Of a stretch of DNA of 64,000 nt, positions 1 to 11,827 are shown piece by piece (the first letter of the stretch is position 1; every line of letters starts with the position of its first letter). Under the pieces are notes generated by a model. It was not told the DNA's origin and did no database searches. It was given only the letters and a program-made list of their open reading frames with translations. Both the position numbers and the translations under genes were made by a program. Source of the DNA: Hydra vulgaris (lineage: Eukaryota; Cnidaria; Hydrozoa; Anthoathecata; Hydridae). The stretch lies in NCBI RefSeq assembly GCF_038396675.1, contig NC_088931.1:39354501-39418500 (forward strand), written 5' to 3'.

Positions 1-377
1 CTAGTATTTATGTATTATTATTAAACTATAAATTAATAGTTTTTTAATTCATTTTATAAAATAGAGACTGACAACTGATAATTAATGGAAATAAATACAA
101 ATTATAAAAATCATGTAAACTTCATTTATTATAACTAAATACTATATTAATGTTAGTCTACAAAGTTAAAATCAATTTAGAGCATTGTTATTAGTTCTTT
201 TGCGATTCGCACTGTCTCTCAAATTTATTCTGTCTCTCAAATTTATAAAATAGGTGGTTAAAACTTGCTCAATAGGTAGGTTTTCAGCATAACAATGCTT
301 TTTTCTTACACTTTCTAAAGAGAAATATGGCAAATTGATTACTTATTTTACCTAAATCATAGGGTCATCTATGCATA

Positions 378-511
378 ATGATGTCAGATGATGACCTGTT
401 TATTGAACACCTTCACCCTTTATCAAACTCAGTCAATTTTTTGCCATCTCCTATTGAAAATGATGTCAGTTTTTGTTATCATATTATGATGGTATATCTG
501 AGTTGTTAATA
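378..511 (+). other. Coding-like short ORF, no identity
   Basis: An open frame beginning MMSDDDLFIEHLHPLSNS is more protein-like than its surroundings. A GTATAT near its end (about 492) could be a donor. A second short frame after TTCTTTCAG at about 613-737 (ISKLISEFKLFFLGSS) could be another exon. Neither is recognised. Chance ORFs are a real alternative. Positions 1-377 and 740-915 show nothing else. Confidence 0.15.
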
Positions 512-913
512 TAATATAAAAAATGCATATACCATCAATTTTTATCTGGTTCAATTATACATTTATTCTCAACAGTACTATAAGTAAAAAAAACAAACAT
601 AAATTCTTCTTTCAGATAAGCAAGCTAATTTCTGAATTTAAATTGTTTTTCCTAGGATCCTCTACAGTTTTAAGCAACAAAAGCAAGAAGTTTTTAGACC
701 ACATTGTTGGTGTAAATACCTCTAAAACCTGCTCATAGCTAGCATAAATTGTTTTATTTTTTTTTTGAAATAAAATATTTTACTTTTTTTTTTGATTCAA
801 TTTTTTAATTGACATTATTTTGGTCTCAACATCCCCTCCCCATTGTCAATTATTGTTAAACTCACACTGCCCCTCCATCTACTGGCATCATTTATGGATG
901 ATCCCATAGCCTG

Positions 914-1093
<180 letters not shown>

Positions 1094-1935
1094 TTTACTT
1101 TATTTACAACACCATTTGATATACAACAAACCCTTACAAAGCTTACAATAATTCAGTTAAAATTCAATCTGAGTTATTGAAACGTAATAAATTTAACATC
1201 AATAGAAAAGTAAAGCTGTCATCATTTAAAATGTAAAGGGTGTTGTCAAAATATTTTGAAAGTAAAATTAAGTTACTAATAAAATTACGTTCAACAATGA
1301 TAAATATTCTTACTGTAGTAAGAATTAGTACTATTTAACAAATTTGAACAAATAAATATAAAATAGTGAAAAACAATGAACAAATAAGAACTTGAACTTG
1401 AACTAAATCTTGAATTTGAATTAATTGGTACTAATTTGTTCAAGCATAACCTTAAAAAATAAGTTTATATAATAAATTTTATGTATAACTAGTTATACAT
1501 ATAGTCAACTATCAGGAGTTATGTATGTAACTGCATGCATTTTAAAGCATTTTATTTAATTTATATATTACTTTAGATCATATTACTTTGAATACTGGAC
1601 CCAGAGACTTTATTCCCATTTACACTGTGGTACTCCAGATTAAAAATTGAAAAGTTTCTGTAAATATCCTATTTTTGTTCCTCAATGTACTTCGTAAGTC
1701 CCTTAAGTTTTATGAACCTTATTATATATAAAGTTAAAAGTTTTGGAGCCTAAAAAAAGTTACAGAAACCTCCCTATCTCCCCCCTATTTTAATTTTTTA
1801 ATAAAGAAAATTTGACTTTCAAAGCAGCATTTCTTTGTGGGACACTGCGGCGTCCCATGCATGCATGCTTGGTTTTTGACAACATTTGAACTTGCATCAG
1901 TCAATTTTTTGCAGATAATATACTCAAGAACTATA

Positions 1936-1983
1936 TTCAAATATCATATGAACATGTTAAAGAATGTTCATATGATATTTGAA
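1936..1983. repeat. Perfect hairpin, 20-bp arms
   Basis: Arms at 1936-1955 and 1964-1983 are exact reverse complements with an 8-base loop. Function unknown; probably a remnant of a small foldback repeat. Confidence 0.85.
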
Positions 1984-2141
1984 CATCACAAATTTAATAA
2001 TATTGTTGTGATATGTTATATAAATAATACCATAATAGATTATGATATGAAAATAAGATAGGATATGAAGGCAATGATCAAAGAATAAATTTACTTATAG
2101 AAATTTAGATGTTTGTTTATTAGTTTCAGAATATTATATTA

Positions 2142-5100
2142 TGTGTGACCACAGCCTTCTATAATAACAGGCCTTGACATCGTGTAACAAAGTTGTTAAA
2201 CTGAAGGCCAATTCCTAATACTGTGTTTATATTTTCATCTTTTAACATTAGACGAAAGTTTGTGTTCACGCTTTTTTAATAAATCTTTAAAATTTGATTG
2301 GTTTATAAATTAGATAGCGCAACTTCACGACGATAACGTTGTAAGGTTCAAGGCGTTACATTGTAAGGTAATAATATTGTCAAACTAACAATAAGTTTTT
2401 TTAATAATTAAAATGCCTTTAAAATGCTGTGTATCTCTTTGCAAGTCGAACTATCACTCAACTACAACAAAAATATCAATTTATACAACTACAATATCAA
2501 TTACAACTACAACAAAAATATCAATACTCAACTACAACAAAAATATCAATTTATAAATTCCCGAAGAATCTAGAGGAGAGAAAAAGATGTAGTGAAGCTA
2601 TCCCAAGAACTGGTTTTATTGTTACAGACTATACAGCAGTATGTCAACTTCATTGGCCAAATGAAGCACCTTTTGAAAGCAAATATGGGAAGCAATGACC
2701 TTTAAACCCACCATCTGTTTTTAAAAATATTCCGCTTAGTTGTTTAGCCACACCAGCAAGTAAAGTTAGAAAAACTGTAACTTCAAGCGGTTTTCGAAGC
2801 ATTTTACCAGTTCACTTAAATGATTTTCTTAAAGAGGATGAACTTATATTTGAAAATATTCAATCTTTGTTAAGTGATAATAACTATGTTATTGTTTTCC
2901 AGCTTAATAAAAAAAAGTTTACACATACAATCAAAAATGTACAAACTTGGTGTTCCATTATTTATTTTAGTAATTTTCAATGATTATTCATTTGTAGCTA
3001 ACCATAATGGCACAACTTGTAATATTTCATCTTTAGCTGTAAACAAATTAAAGTTAAAAAAAAACAAAATCAGCTTTATTTGAAGCAGTTAGATTTTAAA
3101 AAATAAAGAAAGTTTGCTTCAGTCAAATATTCTATTCGAACACCTTTATGCTATGGGAAAAGTTAATGTTGGTGAAGTTTTATATACTTCAGATATTATA
3201 TGTAGAGCATATGAGTATTTTGCTATGCGATGAAGTCGCACAGCAAATATGATTGAATATGATTGTTTGTGTATTGACTACAAGTTGCCAAGTATAAGGA
3301 CTTTAACACGATTGACTTCAAAAATAAGCTCAATGGAGCACCTAAGTTTCATAAATAGTATTTTTATGAATTTAAATCCATTGAAAAGATCTTCCATACT
3401 ACTAATTGATGAGGTCTATGTCAAAGCTTCATTACTTTACCAAAGAGGTGCTTTGTTTGGTCAAGCAGTAAACTACCCTGAAAAGTTAGCTAAAACAATT
3501 TTATCATTTATGATTAAATGTCTTTTTGGAGGTCCAGAATTTATATGTAGAGCTCAACCTGTTGCAAATCTTCCCTCTGAATTTCAGTTTGCTCAATGTC
3601 AACAAATTGTTGAAATAATATTGAAAATAGTAAGACAATTATTAATTATCACGGTTACCATCAGTAATTATTGGTAATAATTACTGATGGTAACTGTGTA
3701 AATCAAAGATTTTTTGGAATGTTTAAAACAGTTGATAGTAAACCATGGTTAACAACATCAGGTATATATTTTTTGTATGATTATGTGCATCTCTTAAAAT
3801 CTATACGAAACAATTGGTTGACAGAAAAGACTGACGAACTTCAATTTTTGAACAATAAAGAACTGGCTTTGGCTAAGTGGAGTGATTTAGAAACTCTATA
3901 TAAAACTGAGTGCAGTAGTCTTTTTAAACTCTCTAAACTTACAGCTAAATCAGTTTATCCAAAACCAATAGAGAGACAATCTGTAAAGTTTTGTTTGTCT
4001 GTTTTTTGCGAAGAAACAGTAGCTGCATTAAGAATGCATCCAGAGATTGAAAATAAAGCATTTGAAGGTACTGCTGTATTTATTGAAAAAATAATTTTTT
4101 TCGAATGTTGTTAATCTCAAAGCACCTGGTGCTGACATTCGGTTTAGAAATGAATTATGTGGAGAAATCCACTCAGTTGTTGATCAACAGTTACAACTGC
4201 TACGAGATATTGCTGAACTGTCAAATTTTATGAAACCTACAGGTAAGCGTGTAAAACAGCTTACCCTAGACACTAGCAATGCAATAGCCCATTCATGTTA
4301 TGGCTTTATTGATCTTGTAGAAACTTTGTTGAGTAATGGAGCAAAGTATGTCTTATTAGGTTGGTTTTCAACAGATCCGCTTGAAAAAGCTTTTTCTAAG
4401 CTTCGACAGGGATCTGGAGGTACTTACTTTATAAACGCTAAATCTGTAATTGAAAAAATTAATATTCAACATACTAAATTGATATTACAACTTGACATTC
4501 CTGTTGATGGTATCGATGGTCATACTTGTGACATATGTTTTAGAGATATTTCTACTGATGAAAAAGAACTTCTGGATAATATACATGATCTTGAAAGCTC
4601 AGTTAATAAATCTACATTAGTGGCTATAGTTTACATAGCTGGCTATGTGCAAAAAAGCGAAATAAAAATTTATGATGATTCTACCAATTATTATTATAAA
4701 TATGGAAGTTATCTGTATAGCCTAAACAGAGGCGGACTCAAAATTCCTTCTGATACTCTTGTCTAATGGTCAATATTTTGCTTTTTTTTTTACAAGGTGC
4801 TACTGACCCTTTATGCAGAAAATTTTGTGTTACTCAGTTTCAGATCATTGCTGCTAAATATAAATTTAAAATCACAAAAAAACAATGCAGAGTATATTCT
4901 AATATTCTGCTAAAGAATTACTCTCTAATTACCACTCCCAAAATACTAAAGCTATCATAATTTATGTGAAAATTAGTTTTGTAGTTTATTATGCTATTTA
5001 CTTGTTATGTTTTTTATTTTCTCATTAGCCTATATGTCTCTCAATGTTTGGATTTGTAAATATTTACCCTGTTGAGATATATTGATAAAACTTTTTTTTT

Positions 5101-5497
5101 GCTTGAATCAATTTTTGTTGGTGTTTTTTATTGTTGGTGATTTTTATTGTTACCATTTTTAGCAAAAAAAAATTAAAAATACAGTTATCTTTCTAATATA
5201 TAGATATATACTTTGTTATGGTTCTGCTTGTTATTGATACTATTTAATATTACATAAATATTCTTAATGAAATTTGAAATACGAAAAATATGATTATCTT
5301 TTAACAATTTTTTGGTTTTCTTTTTATATTTCCGTCTTTACTAGAGATTATTATTAGAAAACATAGACTGCCATTACACCCTACCTAATATTAAAATATA
5401 TCAATATAAGTAAAAGTGAAAGTTTAATCGGCCTTCAGTTTTTACGGCATTTTGCGCGATGTCAAGGCCTGTTATTATAGAAGGGCGTGTGTGTGAC
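2142..5497 (+). mobile_element. P-superfamily DNA transposon with 8-bp target duplication
   Basis: The element runs 2150-5489 (3,340 bp). TGTGTGAC occurs at 2142-2149 and again at 5490-5497, a perfect 8-bp duplication as expected for P elements. Ends begin CAC and share a 28-bp identical block (2155-2182 against the complement of 5457-5484) inside an imperfect 60-bp inverted repeat. Inside are a THAP-type N-terminus and a P-type transposase (see the transposase entry). After the transposase, 4961-5430 is AT-rich tail without features. Confidence 0.93.
2413..4960 (+). pseudogene. P-element/THAP9-like transposase, broken
   Basis: Starts MPLKCCVSLCKSNYHS, the Cys half of a THAP zinc finger. The rest follows at about 2553 (KFPKNLEERKRC...AVCQLHWP). 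Later blocks include LPSIRTLTRLTS, SSILLIDEVYVKASLLYQ, DGNCVNQRFFGMF, YDYVHLLKSIRNNW and DPLEKAFSKLRQGSGGTYF, all typical of the P/THAP9 RNase-H-like transposase and its GTP-binding insertion. The frame is broken by a tandem duplication in the THAP part, stops near 2697 and at 2970-3240, an inverted duplication at 3650-3698, and shifts near 4100 and 4766. It is not functional as it stands. Confidence 0.88.
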
Positions 5498-5619
5498 GAA
5501 AATGTAAAGATACTTTTGCATCCAGTGGCTATTGCACCCAACGTCTACATCATTGAAAAAGTAGGTTTTTACATTTTTGTTTTTGTTTTTTTGTTTAACT
5601 ACTAACTAATTTTCAATAA

Positions 5620-5647
5620 GGATAGTTAAACTTTTGTTTAACTATCC
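5620..5647. repeat. Small perfect hairpin, 12-bp arms
   Basis: GGATAGTTAAAC and its exact complement are separated by TTTT, inside the putative intron 5561-5667. Confidence 0.8.
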
Positions 5648-5846
5648 TAATTGATCACTTTTTTCAGGATTCTCCTCATGGGTTCAAGCTCATTACGCAT
5701 AATATGTGTTCAATTACCCATAATACGTTAGTCATTGTAAGTAATAAATTAGGAAATAATTATTTGTGAAATATTGTAGTCATTAATGACTTTAACCTGG
5801 CTAATAATTAAAATTGCTCGACTAATAATGTTCCTTATTAAAATTG

Positions 5847-5883
5847 CTCTCTTTCTCTCTCTCTCTCTCTGTCTCTGTCTCTC

Positions 5884-5935
<52 letters not shown>

Positions 5936-5936
5936 T
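5847..5936. repeat. (CT)n then (TA)n microsatellite
   Basis: About 70 bp of CT with minor interruptions passes directly into TA repeats and then into the palindromic MITE. Confidence 0.9.
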
Positions 5937-6549
5937 AGGGTGCATCCAACGCCCCATACATTCAAAAATTGATCTGTCCCTATTCTTAAAACTTTCTATT
6001 GATTCTCACAAGACACCCTGTTAAATTTTTTCAAAATTGAATGAGATTTAGGGGGGCCACCTCAAGTCTAAAACTTGCAACAAGACCCTAAACAGAAGGA
6101 AAAAAAGTTTTTCAAAAGTATGTCATGTTGGGTCTCAAAAGAAGCAAAAATTAATAAAAATTTCAAAAATAACAAAATTTTACACAAGAATTATTATTCT
6201 AAGTTTTATTGCATAAAAATTATTATTTTTTAACAAAAAATTAAAAAAAACCTTTTTTTTCATGTTTTTGTCAAAAAATTTTATCAAGGTATTTTTAACA
6301 AAAAAATGATAACTATTTTTGAAATTTTTATAAAGTTTCGCTTCTTTTGAGACCCAACATGACATACTTTTGAAAAACTTTTTTTCCTTCTGTTTAGGGT
6401 CTTGTTGCAAGTTTCAGACTTGAGGTGGCCCCCCTAAATCTCATTCAATTTTGAAAAAATTTAACAGGGTGTCTTGTGAGAACCAATAGAAAGTTTTAAG
6501 AATAGGGACAGATCAATTTTTGAATGTATGGGGCGTTGGATGCACCCTA
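5936..6549. mobile_element. Palindromic MITE, copy 1
   Basis: Begins TAGGGTGCATCCAACGCC and ends with its complement. Arms of roughly 270 bp are near-perfect inverted repeats around an AT-rich centre. The flanking TA fits a TA target duplication (Tc1/mariner-type). No transposase is encoded, and the 76-codon ORF within it is incidental. A second copy lies at 27523-28137. Confidence 0.9.
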
Positions 6550-6819
6550 ATATATTTATATATATTTGTATTTATATTTTTTTTTCAGAAAATGTTTGAA
6601 GAAAGTTAGAAGATACTAAAAACCTTGGTATTATGCAAGCCGAAGCGATTTAATTAATTCAATCGACAAAAAACGGCGTGTAAATCGCAAAAGAAAAAAT
6701 AAAATTTTTAATATTCATTTTGGATGTATTGATTATAATAGCATTTATTTTAAAATAAATTCATTTTGCAACACGTTTTTTAATTTTATAAAATTTCGCT
6801 ATAATAGTTTAAGGTAAAT

Positions 6820-7350
6820 CCCACATAGGTTATAGGTGGAAAATATCACATGTAAAAGATCAAAAATGCTGCACATTTTGAATACCAAATGGGATAAAGT
6901 AGCAAATACCAGATTAAGTTAAGCTTCTCTAAAAGCTTCGATGATAAATTTTAAATTACCATTTAAGTAATTTTTAAATTAAAAGAACTTTAAAATTTAT
7001 CATAGAAGCATTCGGACTTTTATTTGTCTAGTATTGACTACTTTTATACCATTTGGATTAAAATATATGTGGCATTTAAGATCTATAACATGTAGTATTT
7101 TCCACCTATATCCCATGTAGGATTTACCACATAAAACCCATGTGGGATTTACCATATGTAACCCACATGGGACAAAATAATAATCCCCATATGGGTTACA
7201 TGTGGTAAAAACCCACGCGTATCCCATATGGGATTTACCATATGGAATCCATGTGGGATTTACCATATGAAACCCACATGGGACAAAATAATAATCCCCA
7301 CATGGGTTACATATGGAAAAAATCCACGCGTATCCCATGTGCGCTTTTTC
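6820..7350. mobile_element. Inverted-repeat element with 111-bp tandem units
   Basis: Sequence at 6822-6925 is the imperfect inverse of 7030-7130. Next to it lie about 2.3 tandem units of 111 bp (about 7115-7340), built of short palindromes such as CCCATGTGGG and CCATATGG. No protein. The minus-strand ORF across it is a product of the tandem repeat. 6610-6815 and 7351-7820 are AT-rich with no feature seen. Confidence 0.7.
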
Positions 7351-7828
7351 ACTGGGTTATAAAAGAAAATTTAAATATATCGCATATCGTTTAAAATTTA
7401 TAGTTTTTCAAAAAATTAGATATAACAATTGCTTAGTAAAATAAAAGAAACAAAATTTATTAAAATATTAAATGACAAAAATAACATTTAAGAATTGGTT
7501 TGAAAAATAAGAAGATATGGTTTTATATAAAAACATTTTAAATAAAATCATAGAACATTGGTAGAGCATTTTATATTTTAACTTATTTAATTATATTTAT
7601 AATACTTTTCATTGCCAATTAAGTAAAAGCAAATAAACAGTATAAAATAAAAGTAAAAGATTAATAAATAACGCAAAAATAAAAATAAAAAATAAATTTC
7701 TCAAAAAGAAGATTATCATTTAAAATGATAAAAATATATGTACAATTATTGATTAATTATGTATTAATAATCTAAAGTAATTAATTAATTAACTATTAAT
7801 TACTGATTTCTAATATAAAGAAGTTTTA

Positions 7829-8972
7829 TTAGAAAAAATTTAATTCATTTTCAGTTAACAAAAGTAATTGCTTAAGTTTTGTTTTGAATTGGTTTAGAGA
7901 GTAATTAGTTTTTATTTCATTATTTAATATTATGTTCCACAACTTTGGTCCTCGGTTTACAATAGAGAATTTAGTAGCGGAATAATAAGTTTTAGATTGA
8001 ATGTAGTTGTATTTTGAAAATTTAGTAGGGTGTATTTGAATTTTTTTTACAAAAATTGAATAAAATAAGATTGGTAATATATTTTTATTAAGTTTGAACA
8101 TGAAAATAAGAACTTGATAGAGGTTTAGTTTATATACATTTAGGATATTGAGTTCATTAAATAGTGTTTGTGTGTGTCAGAAGCGATCTACGTTTGAAAC
8201 TATCCTTATAGCCTGTTTTTGTTTGCTAAGCAATTTTTTTATTTTCGTCGCGTTAGTGCTCCACCAAGCAATGTTCGCATAACTTAAGTAGCAATGAATA
8301 AAAGAAAAGTAAATGTTTTTTAAACAATATCGATGCAATAACTGATTTGCTTTGTACATTATACCTAAATTTTTTGATATTTTATCTTCAACTACACTTA
8401 TATGTTCCCTCCAGGTTACATTTTCGTCTAGAAACACGCCTAAAAACTTTATTGATTGCTCTCTCTGTATTAATTGATTGTCAATAAAAAGGTCTGGAAG
8501 TTCTAAGGGAATATCTGATTTTTTATGTAGGCGATGGAATAAAGTGTATTTTGTTTTAGTAATATTTCAAGATAACTTGTTTGATTTAAACCATTGGGTT
8601 AGTTTGTCTAGTTCTTTGTTTAATGTTTGGAATAATATATTGATATCTTTATTGGAATAAAACAAGCTGGTATCATCTGCAAATAAAATTGTATTTAAAA
8701 TGTTAGAAAATTTATTTAAATCGTTTATATAAACAAGAAATAGAAGTGGCCCTAAAATTGATCCCTGAGGAACACCACATGTAATTGTCTCATAATTAGT
8801 TTTTCCTTCATCATAAACTATATACTGCTTCCTATTAGTCAAACAACTCTCGAACCAGGACAAGTTAGTATTTTTATACCATAACTTTTGAGTTTCAATA
8901 GAAGGATTTGATGATTGACTGTATCGAAAGCTTTACTTAAATCGATAAAAAGACCAATTATCTGTTTTTTGT
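7829..8972 (-). pseudogene. LINE reverse transcriptase, 3' half (minus strand)
   Basis: Reading leftwards from 8972: LFIDLSKAFDTVNHQILLLK, then GVPQGSILGPLLF and a YADD-type catalytic FADDTSLF (8567-8863). LSYANIAWW and a typical C-terminal tail (LWNIILNNEIKTNYSLNQF) follow to 7829. This is the palm/thumb of a CR1/Jockey-type non-LTR reverse transcriptase. It is 5' truncated and split by frameshifts near 8865, 8450 and 8150. A T-rich tract (8990-9095) borders its upstream end. Confidence 0.88.
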
Positions 8973-9434
8973 ATATTTTATTATATAATTTTTGTATTTT
9001 TGATTTTTGATTTTTTTGTGTTTTTTGATTTTATATTTTTTTGTGTTTTTTGGTTTTATATTTTTTTGTATTTTTTGTTTTTTTTTATTTTTTGGCCGTT
9101 GTGCGGAAAGAAATCGAGAGTTTAGATTAGGTTAAAAAAAAAAAATAATAATAATAATATAGGAGAAATTCTAAAGTAGGTTGAAGGAAGATTCATAAGG
9201 TAAAAAAGATTTAGATCAAAAGAAAATTAAAGAATTACAGGACTTTTACACCAACATTACGTGACGAACACTATAGATAAACATTTATGTGTTAAAATTA
9301 TATTTCATAAAATAAGGGCTGGCAGTGATTTGCTAATCATATATAATAATAATTTTGTTGTATAACATAGAAAAAACTGCAAGAGGGAAGGAAATTTTTA
9401 CTAAACATACAAGGAGCCGTAGTTTTATTTTTGC

Positions 9435-11095
9435 TCATATGTTTAGTTTCAGATTTCCGTTCTCTACTTGAGAGAAAACATTTTTAATACAAAAATACTC
9501 ACAGAAAATGTCCGCGGTGTTTCTACGGACATGATAATTATATTTTAAGGTAATAATATTCATAATGTTCCTGATTATTATCCTGATCACTGCCATTGGG
9601 TCAATTTTTTTGTTACTGAACATGTGGTGGAATCTACTGTTCCATATTGCACTCATGATGGTTTGAGTGAGTGTCAACAGCAGCTGTGAAGTGGGGTTTT
9701 TCTCCGATAAATTCGCCGTTTCAATCGAGAAAATCGAATTTATTGAAGAAAAGTTGTTTCGGGATGTCAAGGAGTTATATAAGTGTTTAAAATACTCCCA
9801 AATTTCAACAGAAGGAGGACAGTAGACAAAGATATGGATTTTGTCCTCGATTTTACCACAAGTTTTGCATTTGCTATTTTTGACAATCTGTTGCCTTGTG
9901 CTTTTGGCTAGCAAAGCCGCAGAAGGTTTACAGTTGTGTAAAAAACGAAAGAGGATGTTTTGAGTCGGTCCGCATGCGTGGAAGGTGAATTTTTTTTTCA
10001 AAATTTGGGTCCTCAGCATCGTTGTTTTTGTTGAACTGTTCCAAAAGAGTTCTGATGGCACGACTGTCTTTTTGTTTTTTGCCATTTCTAAGTAAAAATT
10101 TTTTTTGTTTTTAGGGGGATGTTAAAAAGGGACCCGTTTTTGCCTAATATTTGAATTGTTGTTTTGTAGTACTGAGACGTTTTGTTGTCCCAGTGTTTGG
10201 GAAAATTGTTCTGCTTAAAAAGTTCCAGCTTTGGTTTTGGTTCGTAAATTTTATGAGTGAACTCGCCAACCAATACTTTGAAAAGTAGTAGTAATCGTGA
10301 GCTCTATCCTCTTCGCATTCTTTCAGTTGAAAGAGTGTTTTGAGGTGAAGTGCAAGACTTTGCTCCTTCGGTGATATATCTTTTGCCTCATTCAGGAGTT
10401 TTTGCAATTCCAGCGTATGATCACTATAATCTTCATTTATGTAAACCTTTTGAGTCCATAATTTCATCGTCGTCTATTTTTTTAATATCGTGGCTTTGTC
10501 TTTGTAGTTAAGAAATCTTACTACGATTGATCTATTTTATTTATTGTTTTTAGGCAATTTCTTTCCAAATTGATGCGCCCTTTCAATTTCAAAGTTTCCG
10601 TGCAGCCGAAATTTATTAATTAAAAACTCCCTTACTTTATTTTCACTGTCTTTCCAACTTTCATTTTTAATTTCTTCAATCCCACAGAATCTTAAGTTTT
10701 TGCATCGACTTCTGTCATCAATTTCAGTCAATTTGTTAATCATGTTAGTATTTGCATATTCATTTATCAATGATGTTTTTGATGTTTGATGATCAGCAAT
10801 TATTTTATCATAATTATTACTCACAAATTCAACAGCTTTATTAAGTTCGCGTAATTCCTTCTTTAGTTCCTTATTCTCGTCAATATCTGAGTTTAATTTG
10901 TTTTCAAGCTTTTCAATTCTATCATTAAACATCTTGATAATAGTATTTTCATGAAATTCCAAAATATCTTTTAATTGTGCAGATGTAAAATTTTTAGTAG
11001 CCATTATGAATTTTTTTTTTTTTTTGATAACCAGCAAGTAAAAAAAAAACACGTCCGTTCGCGGTGAATGCTAATAGGTTTTGACTCTCGCTTCT
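9435..11095 (-). mobile_element. Tx1/L1-type LINE with internal deletion
   Basis: Minus strand. ORF1 (11052-10537 and its continuation to about 10400) has a coiled coil (KLENKL...ELKKELRELNKAVEF) and an RRM-like part (DDRSRCKNLRFCGIEEIKNE, VREFL, IERAHQFGKK, then IVVRFLNYKDKATIL). Just after ...LLNEAK the sequence is ORF2 C-terminal: DYYYFSKYWLASSLIKF, YYKTTIQILGKNGS, and a zinc knuckle CKTCGKIEDKIHIFVYC within 10085-9435. Endonuclease and reverse transcriptase are missing, so roughly 3 kb has been lost. 9130-9430 is its likely 3' UTR. 11096-11670 shows nothing definite. Confidence 0.82.
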
Positions 11096-11670
11096 CTATT
11101 TCATATTGTGGTCCTTATCTGTACAACAAAGTTTCTCTTAAAACATTATTAAAAAATCTGATCTTAAACACAGATAATTTTATGCACTTTTCAACAAAAA
11201 AAAAAGTGAAACCAAAAAAAACTATATAAACTTTAAACAATTATTATAATTACAAAAAATAAAAATTCTGCCTATAATTATCAAGTTTAGTTACATACAT
11301 ACATATGTGAACGTATTTATACGTATGTGAATATACCCAATATGGTAAATCATATTTATGTGAATCCAAGTAAAATGTTTGATTAAGATTAGTAAATTTT
11401 TTATCATTTTTTTATTTTTCTTAAATACTTTTTATTTTATGTTATCCAAACTTACAATAAACTGAGGACATTATTTAGTTTATAAATATGAATTTATTGA
11501 TAGTGAAGAAAGTATACAAAGTATGTGTAATAATGTAGAGCTGTATCTTAATAACAAGACCATCGGTCTTCTGCAAGTTTCCCGCGCTCTTTAAATAATG
11601 ATGTCTCGTTACAATTTTTTGTATATTACAACATTTGTGAATTTTTATTATATGCTGTACTTTATTATCG

Positions 11671-11783
<113 letters not shown>

Positions 11784-11827
11784 TCTTATGTTTAATAAGA
11801 AAAAGCTTTACTTATCTTAACACTGAA

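Larger units (their letters stand above)
2130..6609 (+). pseudogene. Possible host 3' exons, first exon split by a P element
   Basis: Three short coding-like pieces carry good splice signals. The first follows TTAGTTTCAG (2130-2149) and resumes after the P element and its target duplication (5498-5560), ending at GTAGGT. The second (5668-5736) follows TTTTTTCAG, encodes DSPHGFKLITHNMCSITHNT and ends at GTAAGT. The third (6589-6609) follows a long pyrimidine tract and CAG, and reads KMFEES then stop. Phases agree throughout. The first piece contains ILLHPVAIAPNVYIIEK. I do not recognise the protein. It could be the 3' end of a gene now disrupted on this haplotype, or an older element. No convincing upstream exons were found. 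Confidence 0.35.

Noticed and set aside
6180-6410. 76-codon minus-strand ORF
   Set aside because: It lies wholly in the arm and centre of the palindromic MITE and is not conserved as an ORF in copy 2.
7000-7338. 112-codon minus-strand ORF with MGYAW repeats
   Set aside because: It arises from the 111-bp tandem DNA unit. There is no recognisable domain or gene context.
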